Shown: positions 10,409 through 24,286 of the stretch, piece after piece
How the letters are laid out: each line of letters opens with the position of its first letter
Position numbering within the stretch: position 1 is the first letter of the stretch
Assembly (NCBI RefSeq): GCF_043290135.1
Contig: NW_027464604.1
Span: 2,239,501 to 2,303,500, forward strand
DNA length: 64,000 nt
Direction of reading: 5' to 3'
Origin: Rhipicephalus microplus
Taxonomy: Eukaryota > Arthropoda > Arachnida > Ixodida > Ixodidae
Notes under the pieces: model-generated
The model's database searches: none
What the model was told of the DNA's origin: nothing
Seen by the model: the letters and a program-made list of their open reading frames with translations, nothing else
Program-made: the position numbers and the translations under genes

Positions 10409-11649
10409 GACGTTTGCAAGCGCTTTCACATTTGATATCGCAGTTCCCGACTTGTAATTGTGAAAAACACTGCATCTCACTAAGTGACATTGTTTAAAGC
10501 GGTTTTACGACGGTTCATATCTTAACCTAACCTAACATTCGCACTTGTATTGAAAAACGCTCTATTACACTGTTTCGTTCACAATTACGATATTTGCATA
10601 ACCTCACAGTTTTTCACCAATTTATTGCAGTACAGAACGCTGTATCTCGCTAAATGACATCGTTCTTTAAGGTTTCACGATGCTTGAATGCGCTTTAACG
10701 AGAATATCACATTATAGCAGTTTCGCACTTGTAACGGTACAACACGCAGTATCTGGCTTGTTCGTGCCGTTTTGTGTACTTTCACAACATTTCACCTATT
10801 GCAGTTTCGTACATGCAATAAAACAACACTATCTCGTTAGATGACGTCCTTTTTGGTGGTTTCACGATGCTACCTAGCTCAAACTAACATAATTCAACCT
10901 AACATAACCTTCGCACTTCTATCGTTAGAAAACGTTTTACTCGCTACTTTACAATGCTCTCTACAACATTACGACGGTTTCATGCGCTTTCACATTAGAT
11001 ATCGCAGTTCCCGACTTGTAATGGTGAAAAACACTGCATCTCACAAAGTGACATTGTTTAATGCGGTTTTACGACGGTTCATATCTTAACCTAACCTAAC
11101 ATTCGCGCTTGTATCTCAAAACGCTCTATTACACTGTTTCGTTCAAAATTACGATATTTGCATGACCTCACAGTTTTTCACCAACTTATTACAGTACAGA
11201 ACGCTGTCTCTCGCTAAATGACATCATTCTTTAAGGTTTCACGATGCTTGCATGCGCTTTAACGAGAATATCACAACATAGCAGTTTCGCACTTGTAACG
11301 GTACAACACGCAGTATTTGGCTTGTTCATGCCGTTTTGTGTGCTTTCACAACATTTCACCTATCGCAGTTTCGTACTCGCAATAAAACAACAGTATCTCG
11401 TTAGATGACGTCGTTTTTGGTGGTTTCACGACGCTACCTAGCTTAAACTAACATAACTCAACCTAACATAACCTTCGCACTTCTATCGTTAGAAAACGTT
11501 TTACTCGCTACTTTACATTGCTTTCTACAACATTACGACGGTTTCAAGCGCTTTCACATTAGATATCGCAGTTCCCAACTTGTAAAGGTGAAATACACTG
11601 CATCTCACTAAGTGACATTGTTTAATGCGGTGTTACGACGGTTCATACC
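10409..11649 (+). repeat. Satellite segment S7 (1241 bp, n=1)
   Basis: Close to the exact n=1 length (676 + 564 = 1240). It starts with a short-class flank and ends with a long-class flank (CTTGTAAAGGTG alpha, GCGGTGTTACGACGG). The first alpha has CTCAAAC and so an 82-codon open frame (10841-11089); the second has CTTAAAC and is closed. Confidence 0.9.
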
Positions 11650-12328
11650 TTAACCTAACGTAACCTAACCTAACCTTACCTAACCTTACCTAACCTAACC
11701 TAACCTAACCCAACCCAACCCAACCTAACCTAACCTAACCTAAACTAACCTAACCCAACCTAACCTAACCTAACCTAACCTAACCCAACCCAACCTAACC
11801 TAACCTAAGCTAACCTAACCTAACCTAACCAAACCTAACCTAACCTAACCTAACGTAACCTAACCTAACCTAACCTATTCTAACGTAACCTAACCTTACC
11901 TGACCTAACCTAACCTAACGTAACCGAACCTAACCTAACATAACCTAACGTAACCTAACCTAACTTAACGTAACCTAACCTAACCTAACCCGACCTAACC
12001 CAACCCAACCCAACCCAACAACACCCAACCCAACCTAACCTAACCTTACCTAACCTAACCAAATTATCCTTACCTAACCTAACCTAACCTAACGTAACCT
12101 AACGTAACCTAACCTAACCTAACGTAACCTAACCTAACCTAACCTAACCCAACTCAACCCAACCTAACCTAATCTAACCTAACCTAACCTAACCTAACCA
12201 AACCTAACCTAACCTAACCTAACCTAACCCAACTTAACTCAACCCAACCTAACCTAATCTAACCTAACCTAACCTAACCTAACCTAACCAAACCTAACCT
12301 AACCAAACCTAACCTAACCTAACCTAAC
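11650..12328 (+). repeat. CCTAA block B8, long class (679 bp)
   Basis: Marker CAAATTATCC near 12060. Carries the common order CCTATTCTAACG, then TTACCTGACC, then the CAACAACACCC cluster, then the marker. Near the right end a stretch with AACTTAACTCAACCC is a partial internal repeat of the CAACTCAACCC part. Confidence 0.93.
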
Positions 12329-15234
12329 GACGGTTTCATGCGCTTTCACATTAAATATCGCAGTTCCCGACTTGTAATGGTGAAAAACACTGCATCTCAC
12401 AAAGTGTCAGTGTTTAATGCGGTTTTACGACGGTTCATATCTTGACCTAACCTAACATTCGCACTTGTATCTCAAAACGCTCTATTACACTGTTTCGTTA
12501 AAATTACGATATTTGCATGACCTCACAGTTTTTCACCAACTTATTACAGTACAGAACGCTGTCTCTCGCTAAATGACATCATTCTTTAAGGTTTCACGAT
12601 GCTTGCATGCGCTTTAACGAGAATCTCACAATATAGCAGTTTCGCACTTGTAACGGTAGAACACGCAGTATTTGGCTTGTTCATGCCGTTTTTTGTGCTT
12701 TCACAACATTTAACCTATCGCAGTTTAATACTCGCAATAAAACAACACTATCTCGTTAGATGACGTCGTTTTTGGTAGTTTCACGACGCTACCTAGCTCA
12801 AACTAACCTAACCTAACCTAACCTTCGCACTTCTATCGTTAGAAAACGTTTTACTCGCAACTTTACAATGTTTTCTACAAGATTACGACAGTTTCATGCG
12901 CTTTCACAATAGATATTGCAGTTCCCGACTTGTAATGGTGAAAAACACTGCATCTCACTTAGTGACATGCGGTTTTACGATGGTTCATATCTTAACCTAA
13001 CCTAACGTTCGCACTTGTATCTAAAAACGCTCTATTACACTGTTTTGTTCACATTTAAGATATTTGCATGACATCACAGTTTTTCTCCAACTTATTACAG
13101 TACAGAACGCTGTATATCGCTAAATGACATCATTCTTTAGGGTTTCACGAAGCTTGCATGCGCTTTAACGAGAATATCACAACATAGCAGTTTCGCACTT
13201 GTAACGGTACAACACGCAGTATTTGGCTTGTTCATGCCGTTTTGTGTGCTTTCCCAACATTTCACCTACGGCAGTTTCGTACATGAAATAAAACAATTAT
13301 ATCTCGTTAGATGACGTCCTTTTTGGTGGTTTCACGACGCTACCTAGCTTAAACGAACATAATTCAACCTAACATAACCTTCGCACTTCTATCGTTAGAA
13401 AACGTTTTACTCGCTACATTACAATGCTCTCTACAACATTACGACGGTTTCATGCGCTTTCACATTAGATATCGCAGTTCCCGACTTGTAATGGTGAAAA
13501 ACACTGCATCTCACAAAGTGACATTGTTTAATGCGGTTTTACGACGGTTCATATCTTAACCTAACCTAACATTCGCGCTTGTATCTCAAAACGCTCTATT
13601 ACACTGTTTCTTTCACAATTACGATATTTGCATGACCTCACAGTTTTTCACCAACTTATTACAGTACAGAACGCTGTCTCTCGCTAAATGACATCATTCT
13701 TTAAGGTTTCACGATGCTTGCATGCGCTTTAACGAGAATCTCACAATATAGCAGTTTCGCACTTGTAACGGTAGAACACGCAGTATTTGGCTTGTTCATG
13801 CCGTTTTGTGTGCTTTCACAACATTTAACCTATCGCAGTTTAATACTCGCAATAAAACAACACTATCTCGTTAGATGACGTCGTTTTTGGTAGTTTCACG
13901 ACGCTACCTAGCTCAAACTAACCTAACCTAACCTAACCTTCGCACTTCTATCGTTAGAAAACGTTTTACTCGCAACTTTACAATGTTTTCTACAAGATTA
14001 CGACAGTTTCATGCGCTTTCACAATAGATATCGCAGTTCCCGACTTGTAATGGTGAAAAACACTGCATCTCACTTAGTGACATGCGGTTTTACGATGGTT
14101 CATATCTTAACCTAACCTAACGTTCGCACTTGTATCTAAAAACGCTCTATTACACTGTTTTGTTCATATTTAAGATATTTGCATGACATCACAGTTTTTC
14201 TCCAACTTATTACAGTACAGAACGCTGTATATCGCTAAATGACATCATTCTTTAGGGTTTCACGAAGCTTGCATGCGCTTTAACGAGAATATCACAACAT
14301 AGCAGTTTCGCACTTGTAACGGTACAACACGCAGTATTTGGCTTGTTCATGCCGTTTTGTGTGCTTTCACAACATTTCACCTATGGCAGTTTCGTACATG
14401 AAATAAAACAATTATATCTCGTTAGATGACGTCCTTTTTGGTGGTTTCACGACGCTACCTAGCTTAAACTAACATAATTCAACCTAACATAACCTTCGCA
14501 CTTCTATCGTTAGAAAACGTTTTACTCGCTACATTACAATGCTCTCTACAACATTACGACGGTTTCATGCGCTTTCACATTAGATATCGCAGTTCCCGAC
14601 TTGTAATGGTGAAAAACACTGCATCTCACAAAGTGACATTGTTTAATGCGGTTTTACGACGGTTCATATCTTAACCTAACCTAACATTCGCGCTTGTATC
14701 TCAAAACGCTCTATTACACTGTTTCGTTCACAATTACGATATTTGAATGACCTCACAGTTTTTCACCAACTTATTACAGTACAGAACGCTGTCTCTCGCC
14801 AAATGACATCATTCTTTAAGGTTTCACGATGCTTGCATGCGCTTTAACGAGAATATCACAACATAGCAGTTTCGCACTTGTAACGGTACAACACGCAGTA
14901 TTTGGCTTGTTCATGCCGTTTTGTGTGCTTTCACAACATTTCACCTATCGCAGTTTCGTACTCGCAATAAAACAACAGTATCTCGTTAGATGACGTCGTT
15001 TTTGGTGGTTTCACGACGCTACCTAGCTTAAACTAACATAACTCAACCTAACATAACCTTTGCACTTCTATCGTTAGAAAACGTTTTACTCGCTACTTTA
15101 CATTGCTTTCTACAACATTACGACGGTTTCAAGCGCTTTCACATTAGATATCGCAGTTCCCAACTTGTAAAGGTGAAAAACACTGCATCTCACTAAGTGA
15201 CATTGTTTAATGCGGTGTTACGACGGTTCATACC
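12329..15234 (+). repeat. Satellite segment S8 (2906 bp, n=4)
   Basis: The longest uninterrupted satellite segment. It contains a tandem duplication with a 1114-bp period (landmarks 12966/14081 for the GTGACATGCGG deletion, and the two ACGAAGCTTGC variants near 13149 and 14263). Removing one period brings it to the n=2 length of S9, with which it shares many variants. No open frame of note. Confidence 0.9.
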
Positions 15235-15838
15235 TTAACCTAACGTAACCTAACCTAACCTAACCTTACCAAACCTTACCTAACCTAAACTAACCAAACC
15301 CAACCCAACCCAACCTAACCTAACTTAACCTAACCTAACCTAACCAAACCTAACCTAACCTAACCTAACGTAACGTAACCTAACCTAACCTATTCTAACG
15401 TAACCTAACCTTACCTGACCTAACCTAACCTAACGTAACCTAACCTAACCTAACATAACCTAACGTAACCTAACCTAACCTAACTTAACGTAACCTAACC
15501 AAACCCGACCTAACCCAACCCAACCCAACCCAACAACACCCAACCCAACCTAACCTAACCTAACCTAACCTTACCTAACCTAACCAAATTATCCTTACCT
15601 AACCTAACCTAACCTAACGTAACCTAACGTAACCTAACCTAACCTAACGTAACCTAACCTAACCCAACCTAAGCTAACCTAACCTAACCCAACTCAACCC
15701 AACCTAACCTAATCTAACCTAACCTAATTTAACCTAACCTAACCAAACCTAACCTAACCTAACCTAACCTAACCCAACTCAACTCAACCCAACCTAACCT
15801 AATCTAACCTAACCTAACCTAACCTAACCTAACCTAAC
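15235..15838 (+). repeat. CCTAA block B9, long class (604 bp)
   Basis: Marker near 15585. Starts with the CCTTACCAAACC variant shared with the blocks at 17630 and 20876. It is 80 bp (16 pentamers) shorter than its sister at 17630-18313; the missing part is near 15320-15360, between the AACTTAACC and CCAAACC variants. Confidence 0.93.
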
Positions 15839-17629
15839 GACGGTTTCATGCGCTTTCACATTAGATATCGCAGTTCCCGACTTGTAATGGTGAAAAACAC
15901 TGCATCTCACAAAGTGACAGTGTTTAATGCGGTTTTACGACGGTTCATATCTTAACCTAACCTAACATTCGCACTTGTATCTCAAAACGCTCTATTACAC
16001 TGTTTCGTTAAAATTACGATATTTGCATGACCTCACAGTTTTTCACCAACTTATTACAGTACAGAACGCTGTCTCTCGCTAAATGACATCATTCTTTAAG
16101 GTTTCACGATGCTTGCATGCGCTTTAACGAGAATCTCACAATATAGCAGTTTCGCACTTGTAACGGTAGAACACGCAGTATTTGGCTTGTTCATGCCGTT
16201 TTGTGTGCTTTCACAACATTTAACCTATCGCAGTTTAATACTCGCAATAAAACAACACTATCTCGTTAGATGACGTCGTTTTTGGTAGTTTCACGACGCT
16301 ACCTAGCTCAAACTAACCTAACCTAACCTAACCTTCGAACTTCTATCGTTAGAAAACGTTTAACTCGCAACTTTACAATGTTTTCTACAAGATTACGACA
16401 GTTTCATGCGCTTTCACAATAGATATCGCAGTTCCCGACTTGTAATGGTGAAAAACACTGCATCTCACTTAGTTACATGCGGTTTTACGATGGTTCATAT
16501 CTTAACCTAACCTAACGTTCGCCCTTGTATCTAAAAACGCTCTATTACACTGTTTTGTTCATATTTAAGATATTTGCATGGCATCACAGTTTTTCTCTAA
16601 CTTATTACAGTACAGAACGCTGTATATCGCTAAATGACATCATTCTTTAGGGTTTCACGAAGCTTGCATGCGCTTTAACGAGAATATCACAACATAGCAG
16701 TTTCGCACTTGTAACGGTACAACACGCAGTATTTGGCTTGTTCATGCCGTTTTGTGTGCTTTCACAACATTTCACCTATGGCAGTTTCGTACATGAAATA
16801 AAACAATTATATCTCGTTAGATGACGTCCTTTTTGGTGGTTTCACGACGCTACCTAGCTTAAACTAACATAATTCAACCTAACATAACCTTCGCACTTCT
16901 ATCGTTAGAAAACGTTTTACTCGCTACATTACAATGCTCTCTACAACATTACGACGGTTTCATGCGCTTTCACATTAGATAGCGCAGTTCCCGACTTGTA
17001 ATGGTGAAAAACACTGCATCTCACAAAGTGACATTGTTTAATGCGGTTTTACGACGGTTCATATCTTAACCTAACCTAACATTCGCGCTTGTATCTCAAA
17101 ACGCTCTATTACACTGTTTCGTTCACAATTACGATATTTGAATGACCTCACAGTTTTTCACCAACTTATTACAGTACAGAACGCTGTCTCTCGCCAAATG
17201 ACATCATTCTTTAAGGTTTCACGATGCTTGCATGCGCTTTAACGAGAATATCACAACATAGCAGTTTCGCACTTGTAACGGTACAACACGCAGTATTTGG
17301 CTTGTTCATGCCGTTTTGTGTGCTTTCACAACATTTCACCTATCGCAGTTTCGTACTCGCAATAAAACAACAGTATCTCGTTAGATGACGTCGTTTTTGG
17401 TGGTTTCACGACGCTACCTAGCTTAAACTAACATAACTCAACCTAACATAACCTTTGCACTTCTATCGTTAGAAAACGTTTTACTCGCTACTTTACATTG
17501 CTTTCTACAACATTACGACGGTTTCAAGCGCTTTCACATTAGATATCGCAGTTCCCAACTTGTAAAGGTGAAAAACACTGCATCTCACTAAGTGACATTG
17601 TTTAATGCGGTGTTACGACGGTTCATACC
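15839..17629 (+). repeat. Satellite segment S9 (1791 bp, n=2)
   Basis: Matches S8 at offset 3510 in its first part and 2396 in its last part. The difference equals the 1114-bp duplication inside S8. Shared rare variants include TATTTGAATGACC (14742 and 17138) and CCTTTGCACTTC (15056 and 17452). Confidence 0.9.
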
Positions 17630-18313
17630 TTAACCTAACGTAACCTAACCTAACCTAACCTTACCAAACCTTACCTAACCTAAACTAACCAAACCCAACC
17701 CAACCAAACCTAACCTAACTTAACCTAAACTAACCTAACCCAACCTAACCTAACCTAACCTAACCCAACCCAACCCAACCCAACCTAACCTAACCTAAGC
17801 TAACCTAACCTAACCTAACCTAACCTAACCAAACCTAACCTAACCTAACCTAACGTAACGTAACCTAACCTAACCTATTCTAACGTAACCTAACCTTACC
17901 TGACCTAACCTAACCTAACGTAACCTAACCTAACCTAACATAACCTAACGTAACCTAACCTAACCTAACTTAACGTAACCTAACCAAACCCGACCTAACC
18001 CAACCCAACCCAACCCAACAACACCCAACCCAACCTAACCTAACCTAACCTTACCTAACCTAACCAAATTATCCTTACCTAACCTAACCTAACCTAACGT
18101 AACCTAACGTAACCTAACCTAACCTAACGTAACCTAACCTAACCGAACCTAACCTAACCTAACCTAACCCAACTCAACCCAACCTAACCTAATCTAACCT
18201 AACCTAACCTAACCTAACCTAACCAAACCTAACCTAACCTAACCTAACCTAACCCAACTCAACTCAACCCAACCTAACCTAATCTAACCTAACCTAACCT
18301 AACCTAACCTAAC
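17630..18313 (+). repeat. CCTAA block B10, long class (684 bp)
   Basis: Marker near 18065. Carries CCTTACCAAACC at the left end and AACCAAACCCGACC in the middle, as in the blocks at 15235 and 20876. Confidence 0.93.
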
Positions 18314-18989
18314 GACGGTTTCATGCGCTTTCACATTAGATATCGCAGTTCCCGACTTGTAATGGTGAAAAACACTGCATCTCACAAAGTGACAGTGTTT
18401 AATGCGGTTTTACGACGGTTCATATCTTAACCTAACCTAACATTCGCACTTGTATCTCAAAACGCTCTATTACACTGTTTCGTTAAAATTACGATATTTG
18501 CATGACCTCACAGTTTTTCACCAACTTATTACAGTACAGAACGCTGTCTCTCGCTAAATGACATCATTCTTTAAGGTTTCACGATGCTTGCATGCGCTTT
18601 AACGAGAATCTCACAATATAGCAGTTTCGCACTTGTAACGGTAGAACACGCAGTATTTGGCTTGTTCATGCCGTTTTGTGTGCTTTCACAACATTTCACC
18701 TATCGCAGTTTCGTACTCGCAATAAAACAACAGTATCTCGTTAGATGACGTCGTTTTTGGTGGTTTCACGACGCTGCCTAGCTTAAACTAACATAACTCA
18801 ACCTAACATAACCTTCGCACTTCTATCGTTAGAAAACGTTTTACTCGCTACTTTACATTGCTTTCTACAACATTACGACGGTTTCAAGCGCTTTCACATT
18901 AGATATCGCAGTTCCCAACTTGTAAAGGTGAAAAACACTGCATCTCACTAAGTGACATTGTTTAATGCGGTGTTACGACGGTTCATACC
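18314..18989 (+). repeat. Satellite segment S10 (676 bp, n=0)
   Basis: Exact minimal length. The alpha has the rare CGCTGCCTAGC (normally CGCTACCTAGC), shared only with S12 at offset 3251. Confidence 0.92.
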
Positions 18990-19648
18990 TTAACCTAACG
19001 TAACCTAGCCTAACCTAACCTTACCTAACCTTACCTAACCTAACCTAACCTAACCTAACCCAACCCAACCCAACCTAACCTAACCTAACCTAAACTAACC
19101 TAACCCAACCTAACCTAACCTAACCTAACCCAACCTAACACAACCCAACCTAACCTAACCTAAGCTAACCTAACCTAACCTAACCAAACCTAACCTAACC
19201 TAACCTAACGTAACCTAACCTAACCTAACCTATTCTAACGTAACCTAACCTTACCTGACCTAACCTAACCTAACGTAACCTAACCTAACCTAACCTAACA
19301 TAACCTAACGTAACCTAACCTAACTTAACGTAACCTAACCTAACCTAACCCGACCTAACCCAACCCAACCCAACAACACCCAACCCAACCTAACCTAACC
19401 TAACCTAACCTTACCTAACCTAACCAAATTATCCTTACCTAACCTAACCTAACCTAACGTAACCTAACGTAACCTAACCTAACCTAACGTAACCTAACCT
19501 AACCTAACCTAACCTAACCTAACCAAACCTAACCTAACCTAACCTAACCTAACTTAACTCAACCCAACCTAACCTAATCTAACCTAACCTAACCTAACCT
19601 AACCTAACCTAACCAAACCTAACCTAACCTAACCTAACCTAACCTAAC
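18990..19648 (+). repeat. CCTAA block B11, long class (659 bp)
   Basis: Marker near 19425. Sister of the block at 22241; both begin ACCTAGCCTAACC and both have AACTTAACTCAACCC towards the right end. Confidence 0.93.
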
Positions 19649-20875
19649 GACGGTTTCATGCGCTTTCACATTAGATATCGCAGTTCCCGACTTGTAATGG
19701 TGAAAAACACTGCATCTCACAAAGTGACAGTGTTTAATGCGGTTTTACGACGGTTCATATCTTAACCTAACCTAACATTCGCACTTGTATCTCAAAACGC
19801 TCTATTACACTGTTTCGTTAAAATTACGATATTTGCATGAACTCACAGTTTTGCACCAACTTATTACAGTACAGAACGCTGTCTCTCGCTAAATGACATC
19901 ATTCTTTAAGGTTTCACGATGCTTGCATGCGCTTTAACGAGAATCTCACAATATAGCAGTTTCGCACTTGTAACGGTAGAACACGCAGTATTTGGCTTGT
20001 TCATGCCGTTTTGTGTGCTTTCACAACATTTAACCTATCGCAGTTTAATACTCGCAATAAAACAACACTATCTCGTTAGATGACGTCGTTTTTGGTAGTT
20101 TCACGACGCTACCTAGCTCAAACTAACCTAACCTAACCTAACCTTCGCACTTCTATCGTTAGAAAACGTTTTACTCGCAACTTTACAATGTTTTCTACAA
20201 GATTACGACAGTTTCATGCGCTTTCACAATAGATATCGCAGTTCCCGACTTGTAATGGTGAAAAACACTGCATCTCACTTAGTGACATGCGGTTTTACGA
20301 TGGTTCATATCTTAACCTAACCTAACGTTCGCACTTGTATCTAAAAACGCTCTATTACACTGTTTTGTTCATATTTAAGATATTTGCATGACATCACAGT
20401 TTTTCTCCAACTTATTACAGTACAGAACGCTGTATATCGCTAAATGACATCATTCTTTAGGGTTTCACGAAGCTTGCATGCGCTTTAACGAGAATATCAC
20501 AACATAGCAGTTTCGCACTTGTAACGGTACAACACGCAGTATTTGGCTTGTTCATGCCGTTTTGTGTGCTTTCACAACATTTCACCTATGGCAGTTTCGT
20601 ACATGAAATAAAACAATTATATCTCGTTAGATGACGTCCTTTTTGGTGGTTTCACGACGCTACCTAGCTTAAACTAACATAATTCAACCTAACATAACCT
20701 TCGCACTTCTATCGTTAGAAAACGTTTTACTCGCTACATTACAATGCTCTCTACAACATTACGACGGTTTCATGCGCTTTCACATTAGATATCGCAGTTC
20801 CCGACTTGTAATGGTGAAAAACACTGCATTTCACTAAGTGACATTGTTTAATGCGGTGTTACGACGGTTCATACC
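19649..20875 (+). repeat. Satellite segment S11 (1227 bp, n=1)
   Basis: Shares CATGAACTCACAGTTTTGC with S13 (offset about 3271). The last alpha is GTAATGGTG rather than the CTTGTAAA form found before the other long blocks. It continues through ACTGCATTTCACTAAG into a normal long-block left flank, so the segment looks chimeric near 20830. Confidence 0.9.
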
Positions 20876-21564
20876 TTAACCTAACGTAACCTAACCTAAC
20901 CTAACCTTACCAAACCTTACCTAACCTAAACTAACCAAACCCAACCCAACCCAACCTAACCTAACTTAACCTAAACTAACCTAACCCAACCTAACCTAAC
21001 CTAACCTAACCTAACCCAACCCAACCCAACCCAACCTAACCTAACCTAAGCTAACCTAACCTAACCTAACCTAACCTAACCAAACCTAACCTAACCTAAC
21101 CCAACGTAACGTAACCTAACCTAACCTATTCTAACGTAACCTAACCTTACCTGACCTAACCTAACCTAACGTAACCTAACCTAACCTAACATAACCTAAC
21201 GTAACCTAACCTAACCTAACTTAACGTAACCTAACCAAACCCGACCTAACCCAACCCAACCCAACCCAACAACACCCAACCCAACCTAACCTAACCTAAC
21301 CTAACCTTACCTAACCTAACCAAATTATCCTTACCTAACCTAACCTAACCTAACGTAACCTAACGTAACCTAACCTAACCTAACGTAACCTAACCTAACC
21401 CAACCTAACCTAACCTAACCTAACCCAACTCAACCCAACCTAACCTAATCTAACCTAACCTAACCTAACCTAACCTAACCAAACCTAACCTAACCTAACC
21501 CAACTCAACTCAACCCAACCTAACCTAATCTAACCTAACCTAACCTAACCTAACCTAACCTAAC
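20876..21564 (+). repeat. CCTAA block B12, long class (689 bp)
   Basis: Marker at 21321. Same left-end CCTTACCAAACC as the blocks at 15235 and 17630, although the satellite on its left differs. Confidence 0.93.
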
Positions 21565-22240
21565 GACGGTTTCATGCGCTTTCACATTAGATATCGCAGT
21601 TCCCGACTTGTAATGGTGAAAAACACTGCATCTCACAAAGTGACAGTGTTTAATGCGGTTTTACGACGGTTCATATCTTAACCTAACCTAACATTCGCAC
21701 TTGTATCTCAATACGCTCTATTACACTGTTTCGTTAAAATTACGATATTTGCATGACCTCACAGTTTTTCACCAACTTATTACACTACAGAACGCTGTCT
21801 CTCGCTAAATGACATCATTCTTTAAGGTTTCACGATGCTTGCATGCGCTTTAACGAGAATCTCACAATATAGCAGTTTCGCACTTAAAACGGTAGAACAC
21901 GCAGTATTTGGCTTGTTGATGCCGTTTTGTGTGCTTTCACAACATTTCACCTATCGCAGTTTCGTACTCGCAATAAAACAACAGTATCTCGTTAGATGAC
22001 GTCGTTTTTGGTGGTTTCACGACGCTGCCTAGCTTAAACTAACATAACTCAACCTAACATAACCTTCGCACTTCTATCGTTAGAAAACGTTTTACTCGCT
22101 ACTTTACATTGCTTTCTACAACATTACGACGGTTTCAAGCGCTTTCACATTATATATCGCAGTTCCCAACTTGTAAAGGTGAAAAACACTGCATCTCACT
22201 AAGTGACATTGTTTAATGCGGTGTTACGACGGTTCATACC
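21565..22240 (+). repeat. Satellite segment S12 (676 bp, n=0)
   Basis: Copy of S10, with the CGCTGCCTAGC variant and private changes such as CTTAAAACGG near 21893 and TTATATATCGC near 22150. Confidence 0.92.
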
Positions 22241-22919
22241 TTAACCTAACGTAACCTAGCCTAACCTAACCTTACCTAACCTTACCTCACCTAACCTAAC
22301 CTAACCTAACCCAACCCAACCCAACCTAACCTAACCTAAACTAACCTAACCCAACCTAACCTAACCTAACCCAACCTAACCCAACCCAACCTAACCTAAC
22401 CTAAGCTAACCTAACCTAACCTAACCAAACCTAACCTAACCTAACCTAACGTAACCTAACCTAACCTAACCTATTCTAACGTAACCTAACCTTACCTGAC
22501 CTAACCTAACCTAACGTAACCTAACCTAACCTAACATAACCTAACGTAACCTAACCTAACTTAACGTAACCTAACCTAACCTAACCCGACCTAACCCAAC
22601 CCAACCCAACCCAACAACACCCAACCCAACCTAACCTAACCTAACCTAACCTTACCTAACCTAACCAAATTATCCTTACCTAACCTAACCTAACCTAACG
22701 TAACCTAACGTAACCTAACCTAACCTAACGTAACCTAACCTAACCTAACCTAACCTAACCCAACTCAACCCAACCTAACCTAATCTAACCTAACCTAACC
22801 TAACCTAACCAAACCTAACCTAACTTAACTCAACCCAACCTAACCTAATCTAACCTAACCTAACCTAACCTAACCTAACCAAACCTAACCTAATCTAACC
22901 TAACCTAACCTAACCTAAC
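22241..22919 (+). repeat. CCTAA block B13, long class (679 bp)
   Basis: Marker near 22666. Differs from its sister at 18990 by whole pentamers (20 bp longer). Confidence 0.93.
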
Positions 22920-24131
22920 GACGGTTTCATGCGCTTTCGCATTAGATATCGCAGTTCCCGACTTGTAATGGTGAAAAACACTGCATCTCACAAAGTGACA
23001 GTGTTTAATGCGGTTTTACGACGGTTCATATCTTAACCTAACCTAACATTCGCACTTGTATCTCAAAACGCTCTATTACACTGTTTCGTTAAAATTACGA
23101 TATTTGCATGAACTCACAGTTTTGCACCAACTTATTACAGTACAGAACGCTGTCTCTCGCTAAATGACATCATTCTTTAAGGTTTCACGATGCTTGCATG
23201 CGCTTTAACGAGAATCTCACAATATAGCAGTTTCGCACTTGTAACGGTAGAACACGCAGTATTTGGCTTGTTCATGCCGTTTTGTGTGCTTTCACAACAT
23301 TTAACCTATCGCACATTAATACTCGCAATAAAACAACACTATCTCGTTAGATGACGTCGTTTTTGGTAGTTTCACGACGCTACCTAGCTCAAACTAACCT
23401 AACCTAACCTAACCTTCGCACTTCTATCGTTAGAAAACATTTTACTCGCAACTTTACAATGTTTTCTACAAGATTACGACAGTTTCATGCGCTTTCACAA
23501 TAGATATCGCAGTTCCCGACTTGTAATGTTGAAAAACACTGCATCTCACTTAGTGACATGCGGTTTTACGATGGTTCATATCCTAACCTAACCTAACGTT
23601 CGCACTTGTATCTAAAAACGCTCTATTTCACTGTTTTGTTCACATTTAAGATATTTGCATGACATCACAGTTTTTCTCCAACTTATTACAGTACAGAACG
23701 CTGTATATCGCTAAATGACATCATTCTTTAAGGTTTCACGATGCTTGCATGCGCTTTAACGAGAATATCACAACATAGCAGTTTCGCACTTGTAACGGTA
23801 CAACACGCAGTATTTGGCTTGTTCATGCCGTTTTGTGCGCTTTCACAACATTTCACCTATCACCGTTTCGTACTCGCAATAAAACAACACTATCTCGTTA
23901 GATGACGTCGGTTTTGGTGGTTTCACGACGCTACCTAGCTCAAACTAACCTAACCTTCGCACTTCTATCGTTAGAAAACGTTTTATTCGCTACTTTACAA
24001 GGTTTTCTACAAGATTACGACGGTTTCAAGCGCTTTCAAATTAGATATCGCAGTTCCCGACTTGTAATGCTGAAAAACACAGCATCTCACTAAGTGACAT
24101 TGTTTAATGCGGTTTTAGCGTGGTTCATATC
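22920..24131 (+). repeat. Satellite segment S13 (1212 bp, n=1)
   Basis: Follows S11 up to about 23710, then switches to the subfamily that precedes short blocks (alpha with GTAATGCTG, then TTTTAGCGTGG). The alpha at 23902 is open for 63 codons. The 8-bp-deleted GTGACATGCGG form is at about 23557. Confidence 0.9.
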
Positions 24132-24286
24132 TTAACCTAACCTAACCTAACCTAACCTAACCTTACCTAACCCAACCTAACCTAACGTAATCTAACCAAA
24201 CTTTACCTAACATAACCTAACCTAACCTAACCTAACCAAACCTAACCTAACCTAACGTAACCTAACCTAACCTAACCTAACCTAAC
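24132..24286 (+). repeat. CCTAA block B14, short class (155 bp)
   Basis: Thirty-one pentamers, no marker. Left flank TTTTAGCGTGG (T where the blocks between 3 and 10 kb have C), shared with the blocks at 29221 and 62528. Confidence 0.92.

Larger units (their letters stand above)
18314..23710 (+). repeat. Higher-order tandem pair, period about 3251 bp
   Basis: Copy 1 is 18314-21564 (676 + 659 + 1227 + 689 bp) and copy 2 starts at 21565. Shared rare variants are CGCTGCCTAGC (18773 and 22024) and CACAGTTTTGCACC. Similarity breaks near 23710, where copy 2 joins the short-block subfamily. Confidence 0.85.
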
